Assembly: GCA_947624375.1 (NCBI GenBank)
Contig: CANQKD010000015.1
Location: 1-58,355, forward strand
DNA length: 58,355 nt
Reading direction: 5' to 3'
DNA from: an uncultured Clostridia bacterium
GTDB lineage: Bacteria > Bacillota > Clostridia > Oscillospirales > Ruminococcaceae
Part shown: in pieces, positions 41,396 through 49,500 of the stretch
How positions within the stretch are numbered: the first letter of the stretch is position 1
Layout: the number at the start of each line of letters is the position of its first letter
Translations under genes and position numbers: made by a program
Notes under the pieces: generated by a model
The model's input: only the letters and a program-made list of their open reading frames with translations
The model's database searches: none
Told to the model about the DNA's origin: nothing

Positions 41396-44300
41396 TTACT
41401 TTGATGTTTTTACTGTGAACACCGCGCTTGCCGCGCCGTCGATGACCTTTGAGCCTACCTTTACATACGGCTGGACTTTGAACTTGTACGTGGTGTTCTT
41501 TTTCAGACCCGAGATCTTATACTGTGTGGTAGCAGAAGAACCTACCGCTGTTACTCTTACCCATTTCTTTGTCGCAGAATCGTATCTCAGTATGCGGTAG
41601 CCGGTACAAGTAGTCTTTTTCCAGAACAATCTCACCGCTGTTGAAGTCTTGTTCGCCTTGGTTACGGTTGTTGTGTTCGGGCGTGTCGCGGTAGATATCG
41701 TACTGCACGACTCACCAAAATAGAACTTGCCGTTCTCTTTTACGAACGCCTTTACTCTGAACTTGTATACCTTGCCTGCTTTCAGACCACTGATTTTGTA
41801 ATTCGTAGTATTCGGGTTATATATCGCCTTTACAGCTACCCACTTTTTCTTTGCATCATCATAGCGGAAGATCTTGTAACCTGTAACGCCGGAAAGCTTG
41901 TTCCAGTTTATTCTTACGGCGTTTGTTGTGCAAGTATAAGTAGTCTTCGCGGTAAGTTTCTTAACAGTCTTCTTTGCTATCGAGGAAGTTTTCTTTGCAC
42001 CGCAAACCGAACAAGTGTATGTCTTCACACCCATTGCAGCACAAGTCGCAGGTTTTGTCACTTTGCCCGAGTCATATTTGTGCGATGTAGTCTTTGCTAT
42101 AGTTTCAGTCTTGGTAGCACCGCAGACTGAGCAAGTATAGGTCTTAACTCCCGTTGCAGCACAAGTAGCAGGTTTTGTCACTTTGCCCGAGCCATATTTA
42201 TGAGATGTAGTCTTAGCTATAGTTTCAGTCTTGGTCGCACCGCAAACCGAACAAGTGTATGTCTTCACACCCATTGCAGCACAAGTAGCAGGTTTTGTCA
42301 CCTTGCCTGAATCATATTTGTGCGATGTAGTCTTAGCTATAGTTTCAGTCTTGGTAGCACCGCAGACTGAGCAGGTATAAGTCCTCACGCCCGTTGCAGC
42401 ACAAGTAGCAGGTTTTGTCACTTTGCCCGAGCCATATTTATGAGATGTAGTCTTAGCAATGGTCTCAGTCTTGGTAGCACCGCAGACTGAGCAGGTATAA
42501 GTCCTCACGCCCGTTGCAGCACAAGTCGCAGGTTTTGTCACTTTGCCCGAGTCATATTTGTGCGATGTAGTCTTAGCAATACTTTCTGTCTTAGTCGCAC
42601 CGCAGACTGAGCAAGTATAGGTCTTAACTCCCGTTGTGGCACAGGTCGCAACTTTTGTTACCTTGCCCGAGTCATACTTGTGAGAAGTAGTCTTTGCTAT
42701 GGTCTCAGTTTTGGTCGCTTTGCATTTTGTACAAGTATATGTCTTAACACCCGTTGCAGCACAAGTAGCAGGTTTTGTCACCTTGCCCGAATCATATTTG
42801 TGCGATGTAGTCTTTGCTATAGTTTCAGTCTTGGTCGCACCGCAGACCGAACAAGTGTATGTCTTCACGCCCGTTGCGGCACAAGTAGCAGGTTTTGTCA
42901 CCTTGCCCGAGCCATATTTATGAGATGTAGTCTTTGCTATAGTTTCAGTCTTGGTCACACCGCAAACCGAACAAGTGTATGTTCTCACGCCCGTTGCAGC
43001 GCAAGTAGCAGGTTTTGTCACTTTGCCCGAGTCATATTTATGAGATGTAGTCTTTGCTATAGTTTCAGTTTTAGTCGCTTTGCAAACCGAACAAGTGTAT
43101 GTCTTCACGCCCGTTGCAGCACAAGTCGCAGGTTTTGTCACTTTGCCCGAGTCATATTTGTGCGATGTAGTCTTAGCAATACTTTCTGTCTTAGTCGCAC
43201 CGCAGACTGAGCAGGTATAAGTCCTCACGCCTGTTGCAGCACAAGTCGCAGGTTTTGTCACTTTGCCCGAGTCATATTTGTGCGATGTAGTCTTTGCTAT
43301 AGTTTCAGTCTTGGTCGCACCGCAGACTGAGCAGGTATAAGTCCTCACGCCCGTTGCAGCACAAGTCGCAGGTTTTGTCACTTTGCCTGAATCATATTTA
43401 TGAGATGTAGTCTTTGCTATAGTTTCAGTTTTGGTCGCTTTGCATTTTGTACAAGTATATGTCTTAACACCCGTTGCAGCACAGGTCGCCGCCTTGGTAA
43501 CTTTTCCGCTGTCGTAGCTGTGCGCTGTTTTAGCAACGGTCTCAGTCTTGGTCGCACTGCATTTTGTGCAGGTGTATGTTTTAACGCCTGTGGCAGTGCA
43601 GGTGGCAGGCTTTGTTATCTTGCCCGAGTCGTAGCTGTGCGCTGTTTTAGCAACAGTCTCCGTCTTTGTCGCGCCGCAGGTATTGCAGGTGTAAGTTTTA
43701 ACGCCCGTGGCAGAGCAGGTGGCAGCTTTGGTTATCTTGCCGCTGTCGTAATCATGCTGTACTGTGAAAGTATAACTCTGCACGCAGGAGGTATTATACC
43801 TCGGATATATCTTCAGCGTGAACGTACCGGTAGTTTTCATGGCTATCGATGCTCTGTTGTAATACTTTGTGCCGCTCAGCTGCGCCACAGAACTATCCGA
43901 TACCTCATAGACCATATCGGTATTGTCTGCGCTGTCATAAAGTACCCAGAGATTCAAAGTATCGCCGGGGTGATAGGTATCATCACATCTCGAATGATAT
44001 GTACTGCCGCCGTCCGAATTCCAGTATACATCAAAATCTGTAAGAACGGTTATATTGCGCTGAAAGCCGCACTGAGTACAGGTCTGCACAGCTATGTTGC
44101 TGTTGGCGGCTACCTTGGTGGTAAACTTATGTCCGTTGTTTATTTCTGTTTTTGAATTAGAGGAGAGCGAAGTGGTGTCTATGCTGTAGAATGTCACGGT
44201 TTCGTTTTCCCACACATACCACACCAGTTTGCCGTTATATACAAGCGGTACGCAGTCTGAAAGCTTGCCGCTCATGCTGTATATACTGCCGCTCTGTTTT

Positions 44301-45430
44301 CCGTAGCCGTCCAGTTTTGTGTAATATACCTTTCCGTCATGCGACCATAGAAGCATATAACTGTTAGCAGCTATCTTTACAAGGTGCGGCGTAGAAGCCG
44401 TTCCTGTGGTGTAAGAGGTCAGCATATTTACAGTCGGCTGTGATGAATTCTTTGCAAGAGTTGCAACAAATATATTTCTTGTGCTTGATGAGTTTGAACT
44501 GCTGTAGGCGCTGTCTCCCACATAGTTTCCTGCAACTATATATGTGCTGTCTGATATCTCAAATCCTCCCACCGATGCGCCGGTGTAATTATCGCCTGTT
44601 TTGCCCGGGAAGGTCAGAAGATCTGTAACAGTGCAAGGGCTGCCGGAGCTCGGGAAGAACTTGCCCGAGGTGTAGTTTGTATTATATTTTGTGAGAACTA
44701 TAGAACGCGGATAGGCATCGCCGTGGTCTACCGCTATGATATGACCGTTTTCAACCTTTATAAACTGATTGAAAGAGTGACTGACATAGCCGCATGAATT
44801 ATTCATAACACCGGCAAAATAGTCGGTTATTGTCATGCTTGCCATATCCACCTGAATAGTCACGTTCGCCTGATGGTGAAGACCGTCATCTGATGCATAC
44901 ATCTCATGGCAGGTCCTTATCAGAAGATAACTTCCGTCATCTGTCATTCTTGCCGAGCCCGCATCAAAAGGTATGTAAGTGTTAGCTCCGTAAAGTCCGC
45001 ACGACTTTATCTTGTTCCAGCTCTTGTCGTACTTGGTTATGCGGTATACCTCCAGCGAGTTGTTTTCGCTAAGGTTTTCCTGACCGCTTATTATGTAGTA
45101 GTTATCACGGCTCTCATAGAATCCGCCGAATATAGGCAGCTCCGCGCTTACAGTCTTGCTGCTTGTGATGTTGTACGACGAGTCGTAGTATTCAACCAGT
45201 ATCTTGCCGTCAACAGCATCACCCTGCACCCTCATAAGACCACCCGAAGAGGTCTTCGTCAGATAAGACTCAATAGGCGAGGCATATGCCCTGCTGTAGT
45301 TTTGTTCTTCGGCGTTCGAGCCGCTGTAGGTATCGCAGGTCGTCTTTACTGCGGACGCGGAAATAGCAGATACCGAGGCAGAAACAGCGATCGCACAGCA
45401 GCAGAGTATGGCTGCAATTAACTTTTTCAT
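41396..45430 (-). CDS. Large secreted protein with Cys/His repeats and two FnIII domains
   Basis: 1344 residues from ATG 45430 (ribosome site AAAGGACT); the frame extends ten codons further without one. Signal peptide MKKLIAAILCCCAIAVSASVS. Then a 400-residue domain, probably a beta propeller-like or surface-binding part. Next come 15 repeats of 39-40 residues with pattern HxYDSGKVTKxATCxxTGVxTYTCxxC, each with one His and three Cys, and last two fibronectin III domains (NAVRINWNKLSGVTGYKIFRY and TAVRLFWKKTTCTGYRILRY). There is no sortase motif or dockerin, so it is probably released or held non-covalently. The repeats may bind zinc. Function unknown; proteins with such repeats are common in gut Ruminococcus. 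A/T-rich DNA upstream holds the promoter. Confidence 0.85.
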   Translation of the reverse strand: MKKLIAAILCCCAIAVSASVSAISASAVKTTCDTYSGSNAEEQNYSRAYASPIESYLTKTSSGGLMRVQGDAVDGKILVEYYDSSYNITSSKTVSAELPIFGGFYESRDNYYIISGQENLSENNSLEVYRITKYDKSWNKIKSCGLYGANTYIPFDAGSARMTDDGSYLLIRTCHEMYASDDGLHHQANVTIQVDMASMTITDYFAGVMNNSCGYVSHSFNQFIKVENGHIIAVDHGDAYPRSIVLTKYNTNYTSGKFFPSSGSPCTVTDLLTFPGKTGDNYTGASVGGFEISDSTYIVAGNYVGDSAYSSSNSSSTRNIFVATLAKNSSQPTVNMLTSYTTGTASTPHLVKIAANSYMLLWSHDGKVYYTKLDGYGKQSGSIYSMSGKLSDCVPLVYNGKLVWYVWENETVTFYSIDTTSLSSNSKTEINNGHKFTTKVAANSNIAVQTCTQCGFQRNITVLTDFDVYWNSDGGSTYHSRCDDTYHPGDTLNLWVLYDSADNTDMVYEVSDSSVAQLSGTKYYNRASIAMKTTGTFTLKIYPRYNTSCVQSYTFTVQHDYDSGKITKAATCSATGVKTYTCNTCGATKTETVAKTAHSYDSGKITKPATCTATGVKTYTCTKCSATKTETVAKTAHSYDSGKVTKAATCAATGVKTYTCTKCKATKTETIAKTTSHKYDSGKVTKPATCAATGVRTYTCSVCGATKTETIAKTTSHKYDSGKVTKPATCAATGVRTYTCSVCGATKTESIAKTTSHKYDSGKVTKPATCAATGVKTYTCSVCKATKTETIAKTTSHKYDSGKVTKPATCAATGVRTYTCSVCGVTKTETIAKTTSHKYGSGKVTKPATCAATGVKTYTCSVCGATKTETIAKTTSHKYDSGKVTKPATCAATGVKTYTCTKCKATKTETIAKTTSHKYDSGKVTKVATCATTGVKTYTCSVCGATKTESIAKTTSHKYDSGKVTKPATCAATGVRTYTCSVCGATKTETIAKTTSHKYGSGKVTKPATCAATGVRTYTCSVCGATKTETIAKTTSHKYDSGKVTKPATCAAMGVKTYTCSVCGATKTETIAKTTSHKYGSGKVTKPATCAATGVKTYTCSVCGATKTETIAKTTSHKYDSGKVTKPATCAAMGVKTYTCSVCGAKKTSSIAKKTVKKLTAKTTYTCTTNAVRINWNKLSGVTGYKIFRYDDAKKKWVAVKAIYNPNTTNYKISGLKAGKVYKFRVKAFVKENGKFYFGESCSTISTATRPNTTTVTKANKTSTAVRLFWKKTTCTGYRILRYDSATKKWVRVTAVGSSATTQYKISGLKKNTTYKFKVQPYVKVGSKVIDGAASAVFTVKTSK
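41985..43775 (-). repeat. 120-bp tandem coding repeats (15 units)
   Basis: In-frame tandem repeats of 117-120 bases inside the secreted protein gene. Interior units are nearly identical at DNA level, with patchwork variants (GSG/DSG, ATG/AMG, SVC/TKC), showing recent unequal exchange. The count could vary between strains. Confidence 0.95.
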
Positions 45431-45555
45431 AATACCAGTCCTTTCAATAATTATCAACAAATATTGTTACTTAAAAAATATAATATACAATAATATATAC
45501 TTAAATTTATTATAACATATTTTCACGCCGATGTCAATCATTCCGGCGCATAAAT

Positions 45556-45600
45556 AAACGGGCAGTTTATCCCTTGCTGCCCGTTTGTTTTTTGTATTTT
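45556..45600. terminator. Strong hairpin between opposite-facing ends
   Basis: AAACGGGCAG pairs exactly with CTGCCCGTTT (45556-45586), with GTTTTTTG after it on the plus strand. It separates the start region of the secreted protein gene from the end of the DUF4240 gene. Confidence 0.65.
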
Positions 45601-45622
45601 ATTTGTTGCGCAGGAGCGCCAT
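45600..45622 (+). repeat. Short dispersed motif TTTGTTGCGCAGGAGCGC, copy 1
   Basis: TTTGTTGCGCAGGAGCGC recurs at 46139-46158 and 46771-46790; each copy lies just downstream of a minus-strand gene. Confidence 0.7.
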
Positions 45623-45657
45623 AAAGCCTTGTCGGAAGAGCCGCTTTTGCGCCTTTG

Positions 45658-46101
45658 TCATTTCCAACTGTCTTTGTTGCTGCCTGTCTCATAACTCAGC
45701 GGAGAAACATGGGGATACTCGGTCTGATGTTTTAAATCCCACGCCCTCTGAGGAACATACAGCAGCGATTCAAACTCCAGCTTCCATACGCCCTTTTCCT
45801 TTCCCTGCCGCACTTTTTCATAGTAAGCAGGTCCGTTGATAAGCGCCACACATCTGGAATACAAAAAGGTGTCGTCATTCATCAGCGGATACGCCTTGCG
45901 GCATTGCTGTGCCAGCTTTCTCGTGTCCAGATCATACAAAAGCTCTGTCATCAGATCGTCAAATTCAAATAAAACGTCATCACTCTGCCGCGAGAGATAT
46001 TCGATAACAGGCTTTAACACCTTGTCGTCATCTCCCTCGTTGTCCCAGTCGCAAAGCTCCATCGTGTTCCAGAACAGATCAAATTTTTTGTCCATAGCCA
46101 A
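45658..46101 (-). CDS. DUF4240 domain protein
   Basis: 147 residues. The pattern FWNTMELCDWDNEGDD at the start, FDDLMTELLYDLDTRKLAQQ and DDTFLYSRCVALINGPAYYEKVRQ fits DUF4240, a family of small cytoplasmic proteins without known function. GAGG lies six bases before a TTG at 46101, which is taken as the start; ATG 46095 is the alternative. Alone, with its own short spacers. The same short dispersed motif follows this gene and the next two minus-strand genes. Confidence 0.7.
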   Translation of the reverse strand: MAMDKKFDLFWNTMELCDWDNEGDDDKVLKPVIEYLSRQSDDVLFEFDDLMTELLYDLDTRKLAQQCRKAYPLMNDDTFLYSRCVALINGPAYYEKVRQGKEKGVWKLEFESLLYVPQRAWDLKHQTEYPHVSPLSYETGSNKDSWK

Positions 46102-46138
46102 TAGTTTCCTCTCGTTTTCTGTGCGGATTTTGTATTAT

Positions 46139-46193
46139 ATTTGTTGCGCAGGAGCGCGTTAGGTTTGCCGCGGTTGTCCGCTTAATTGCCCTC
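46139..46193 (+). repeat. Short dispersed motif, copy 2
   Basis: TTTGTTGCGCAGGAGCGCG followed by TTAGGTTTGCCGCGGTTG and TCCGCTTAATT. Copy 3 has the same extension. Confidence 0.7.
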
Positions 46194-46199
46194 TGCATC

Positions 46200-46724
46200 C
46201 TATTCCCATACCCGCGTATATATCTTTGCCTTGAAAGTTTCGCTGCCATCGAGTTTTGAGTATTCACCGTAATGGTCAAACTGCAGACCGCATTTTTCCA
46301 ACACTCTGCCCGAGCGCGGATTATCCACCGCATGCTCAGAGCATATCTTGTTCACACCAAGCTCACGGTGCGCAAAATCAATAATGGCTTTCATAGCCTC
46401 GGTGCAGCAGTCCTTGTGCCAGTAGTCATAGTGCAGGTTGTAGCCTATACCCCAAAAGCCCTTCATCAGCGCACTGGGTACAATGCTCCCCGAGCCAATG
46501 ACCTTGCTCTTACCTTTCAGCACAAACACCCACAGCCATTCTTTTTCGTTTGCCATAGCCGACCTTATCCACTCGACCGTCCGGCTGATATCCGTGTACG
46601 TTGAGTACGACATAAACCTTGTGACTCTCTCGTCGCTGTTCCAGCTGTAGCACGCCTGCGCATCATCAAGCGTAATCGGGCGCAGCAGCAGCCTTTCCGT
46701 CTCAATTATCGGTTCTTTGCTCAT
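46200..46724 (-). CDS. GNAT-family N-acetyltransferase (RimJ/RimL type)
   Basis: 174 residues. The start IIETERLLLRPITLDDAQACYSW is the classic N-terminus of RimJ/RimL-type acetyltransferases. GSGSIVPSALMKGFWGIGYNLHYDYWHKDCCTEA contains the acetyl-CoA-binding strand region, and VNKICSEHAVDNPRSGRVLEKCG the typical NxxSxxxxEKxG motif. It transfers an acetyl group from acetyl-CoA to an amine, of a protein N-terminus or a small molecule; the substrate is not predictable. It stands between two copies of a short repeat. Confidence 0.88.
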   Translation of the reverse strand: MSKEPIIETERLLLRPITLDDAQACYSWNSDERVTRFMSYSTYTDISRTVEWIRSAMANEKEWLWVFVLKGKSKVIGSGSIVPSALMKGFWGIGYNLHYDYWHKDCCTEAMKAIIDFAHRELGVNKICSEHAVDNPRSGRVLEKCGLQFDHYGEYSKLDGSETFKAKIYTRVWE

Positions 46725-46770
46725 GTTTATACCCCTCTACGGCTTTTTCATTCCCTTAGCCGTCTTTATT

Positions 46771-46824
46771 TTATTTGTTGCGCAGGAGCGCGTTTGGTTT
46801 GCCGTGGTTGTCCGCTTAATTTCC
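46771..46824 (+). repeat. Short dispersed motif, copy 3
   Basis: TTTGTTGCGCAGGAGCGCG, then TTTGGTTTGCCGTGGTTG and TCCGCTTAATT. About 50 bases match copy 2 closely. Confidence 0.7.
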
Positions 46825-47535
46825 CTACAGTGGCTTTTTCACCATCTGCCCTTTGTTTCGCGGATAGCGCAAATCGGTGGGCTTTGTCTTTCTTATCACA
46901 ATAAGTGATCGTCGGTCACCGCACGGCAGGCAGTATTCTTCAAACATCTCCACCTCTCCGCCGAGCGTTTTCACCGCACCTCTTGCTTCTTCCAGTTCCT
47001 CTTTCCCCGAAGAGCCTTTCAAAGCCGCAAACATACCCCCTACCTTTACATACGGCAGGCAATATTCGCATAATATGTTAAGCCTTGCCACTGCTCTCGC
47101 AACAGCGCAGTCGTATTCCTCGCGCATATCTCCTTTGGCAAGCTCCTCCGCGCGCCCGTGAATACACTGTGCTTCCAGCCCTATCTCATCTGACAGCGCG
47201 TTAAGAAAGTTTATGCGCTTATTCAGGCTGTCAAGCAGCGTAAGCTTTATATCACCGCGAACTATCTTCATCGGGCAAGACGGGAACCCTGCTCCCGTGC
47301 CGATGTCTATCACGCTGCACCCCTGCGGCAGCACTGCTTTTGTAAACGGCAGTACGCTGTCTAAAAAATGCTTCTGCTCTATCCCCTCGCCGTCAGTTAT
47401 CGCGGTCAGGTTTATTTTTTCGTTCCATTCCAAAAGCAGCCGCGCGTAGCAGTCAAAACGCTTTGCCTGCCTATCGTCCAGCTGTATGCCTATGCCGTCA
47501 AAAAGCTTTTCCAGCCGCCTTACATCTATAGCCAT
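46825..47535 (-). CDS. rsmG: 16S rRNA (guanine-N7) methyltransferase RsmG (GidB)
   Basis: 236 residues. Methylates G527 of 16S rRNA (E. coli numbering) with S-adenosylmethionine. Typical parts: FDCYARLLLEWNEKINLTAIT near the N-terminus, HFLDSV, and VIDIGTGAGFPSCPMKI, the SAM-binding motif of the family. Then LLDSLNKRINFLN and AVARAVARLNILCEYCLPY. Its start is adjacent to the mnmG stop, so it is the last gene of the mnmE-mnmG-rsmG group. This group is widely conserved near the bacterial origin. Confidence 0.96.
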   Translation of the reverse strand: MAIDVRRLEKLFDGIGIQLDDRQAKRFDCYARLLLEWNEKINLTAITDGEGIEQKHFLDSVLPFTKAVLPQGCSVIDIGTGAGFPSCPMKIVRGDIKLTLLDSLNKRINFLNALSDEIGLEAQCIHGRAEELAKGDMREEYDCAVARAVARLNILCEYCLPYVKVGGMFAALKGSSGKEELEEARGAVKTLGGEVEMFEEYCLPCGDRRSLIVIRKTKPTDLRYPRNKGQMVKKPL

Positions 47536-49422
47536 TTAGTCCTCCTTTGCGCGCCTGTGCTGCTCCAGCCAGACCAGCAAAACGTTCACGTCAGCAGGGT
47601 TCACGCCCGAGATCCGCCCTGCCTGCCCTACCGAAAGCGGCTGTATTTTGTTAAGTTTTTCTATTGCCTCCAGCCTCAGTCCCGTCACAAGCGAATAGTC
47701 CATACCCTGCGGCAGCTTCTTTGCCTCCAGTCGGCGCATAGCCTCCACCTGCTCTTGCTGTATCGCAATGTAGCCTTCGTACTTTATTTGCAGCTCCACC
47801 TGTTCGCGCACCGCATCCGGCAGCTGCGGGCGGCTGTCGTCAAATTTTATTATGCCGTCATAAGTCACGTGAGGCCGCTTCAGCAGCTGCGAGAGCTTCG
47901 CACCCGTGGTTATCCCCTCCGAGCCTACCGATTCAAGATACTCCGTCAGCTCCTGCGAGGGCGCAATGTTCACCTTTTTAACGCGCTCAACTTCGCCCTC
48001 CACAAGCCGCTTTTTCTCTAAGAATTTTTCAAATGTTCCACGTGGAACAAGACCCACATCATACCCTATCTGCGTGAGGCGCATATCGGCGTTGTCCTGC
48101 CGTAAAAGCAGCCTGTATTCACTGCGCGATGTCAGCATTCTGTATGGGTCTGAGCACCCTTTTGTCGTCAGGTCGTCTATCAGCGTGCCGATGTACGAAG
48201 TCGCCCTGTCAAGCACCAACTGCTGCCGCCCTTGCAGCTTCAAAGCCGCGTTTATTCCTGCAATAAGCCCCTGCGCCGCAGCCTCCTCGTAGCCGCTCGT
48301 GCCGTTGAACTGCCCTGCCCCGAAAAGTCCGCCTATTTTCTTGAATTCCAGCGTAGGCAAAAGCTCTGTAGGGTCGCAGCAGTCGTACTCTATGGCGTAT
48401 GCGTTGCGCATTATCTCAACGTGTTCTAAGCCCTTTATCGTGTGCAGAAATTCCAGCTGAACCTCCTCGGGCAGAGAACTGCTCATGCCCTGCAAGTAGT
48501 ATTCATCGGTATCGAGCCCCATAGGCTCTATAAACAACTGGTGACGTTCCCTGTCACGAAAGCGCATTATCTTGTCTTCTATCGAGGGGCAGTACCTAGG
48601 TCCTATAGCGTGTATGCGCCCCGAGTATATCGGCGATCTTTCAATGTTTTCCATAATAACGCGGTGGGTATTTTCGTTTGTGTAGCCAACATAGCAGCAC
48701 ACCTTGTTTTCGAGCTTTTCGCCCTCGCCGTGCGTGAACGAAAACGGTGTTATCTTCTCATCGCCGTCCTGCTGCTCCAGCTTGTCAAAGTCTATTGAAC
48801 GTCTGTGTACCCTCGCAGGCGTGCCGGTCTTGAATCTGCGAATAGTTATCCCCTGCTCTGTCAGCGAATCCGAAAGCCTTGTCGCAGGCAGAACATTGTC
48901 GGGTCCGCTTGCATATGATACCTCACCCACGTGTACAACGCCGTTCAGGTAAGTGCCTGTCGCGATTATTACCGCCCTTGCGCTGTAGCTCGTGCCAAGC
49001 TTTGTAACAACGCCGGTTACTCTGCCGCCTTCAAACGTAACAGCCGTTACCTCCCCCTGCTTTAAATACAAGTTTTCCTGCGATTCAACAGTCTCTTTCA
49101 TATATGTGTGATACTTCACCCTGTCAGACTGCACTCTCAGGCTGTGCACCGCAGGTCCTCTGCCCAAGTTCAGCATACGGCTTTGCAGAAAAGTCGCATC
49201 GGCAGCCTTGCCCATCTCGCCGCCGAGGGCATCTATCTCGCGCACCAAGTGTCCCTTTGCCGTGCCGCCTATCGAGGGGTTGCAGGGCATATTCGCCACG
49301 CAATCAAGCGAAATGGTGAACAGCGCGGTCTTCATTCCAAGGCGTGCGGCAGCCAGCGCAGCCTCGCACCCTGCGTGACCAGCGCCCACCACAACTATGT
49401 CAAAATAATCGGTAAAAGGCAT
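47536..49422 (-). CDS. mnmG: tRNA uridine 5-carboxymethylaminomethyl modification enzyme MnmG (GidA)
   Basis: 628 residues from MPFTDYFDIVVVGAGHAGCEAA (FAD-binding Rossmann motif GAGHAGCEAA). Works with MnmE to modify U34 in the anticodon of several tRNAs. Other hallmarks: MPCNPSIGGTAKGHLVREIDALGG and GPRYCPSIEDK. The start at 49422 follows AAAGGGA; the frame continues upstream 15 codons through a parS-like site and is not used. A perfect parS-like palindrome (48034-48049) lies inside the gene and encodes VPRGT. Confidence 0.97.
   Translation of the reverse strand: MPFTDYFDIVVVGAGHAGCEAALAAARLGMKTALFTISLDCVANMPCNPSIGGTAKGHLVREIDALGGEMGKAADATFLQSRMLNLGRGPAVHSLRVQSDRVKYHTYMKETVESQENLYLKQGEVTAVTFEGGRVTGVVTKLGTSYSARAVIIATGTYLNGVVHVGEVSYASGPDNVLPATRLSDSLTEQGITIRRFKTGTPARVHRRSIDFDKLEQQDGDEKITPFSFTHGEGEKLENKVCCYVGYTNENTHRVIMENIERSPIYSGRIHAIGPRYCPSIEDKIMRFRDRERHQLFIEPMGLDTDEYYLQGMSSSLPEEVQLEFLHTIKGLEHVEIMRNAYAIEYDCCDPTELLPTLEFKKIGGLFGAGQFNGTSGYEEAAAQGLIAGINAALKLQGRQQLVLDRATSYIGTLIDDLTTKGCSDPYRMLTSRSEYRLLLRQDNADMRLTQIGYDVGLVPRGTFEKFLEKKRLVEGEVERVKKVNIAPSQELTEYLESVGSEGITTGAKLSQLLKRPHVTYDGIIKFDDSRPQLPDAVREQVELQIKYEGYIAIQQEQVEAMRRLEAKKLPQGMDYSLVTGLRLEAIEKLNKIQPLSVGQAGRISGVNPADVNVLLVWLEQHRRAKED
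48034..48049. other. parS-like site within mnmG
   Basis: TGTTCCACGTGGAACA, a perfect 16-bp palindrome that fits the ParB/Spo0J site TGTTNCACGTGAAACA except for one base. Confidence 0.8.
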
Positions 49423-49445
49423 TTTTCTGTCCCTTTCTATCAAAT

Positions 49446-49461
49446 TGTTCCACATGGAACA
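49446..49461. other. parS-like site, degenerate, between mnmG and mnmE
   Basis: TGTTCCACATGGAACA: one base in the centre differs from the palindromes at 48034 and 49483. Confidence 0.65.
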
Positions 49462-49482
49462 TTGCACCTCTCGTGCCTCGTT

Positions 49483-49498
49483 TGTTCCACGTGGAACA
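49483..49498. other. parS-like site between mnmG and mnmE
   Basis: TGTTCCACGTGGAACA, identical to 48034-48049, ending three bases before the mnmE stop. ParB loaded here would spread over the origin region. Confidence 0.85.
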
Positions 49499-49500
49499 TT

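Noticed and set aside
41985-43775. Regular repeats considered as a CRISPR array
   Set aside because: The unit is 120 bp, in frame and protein coding, without unique spacers.
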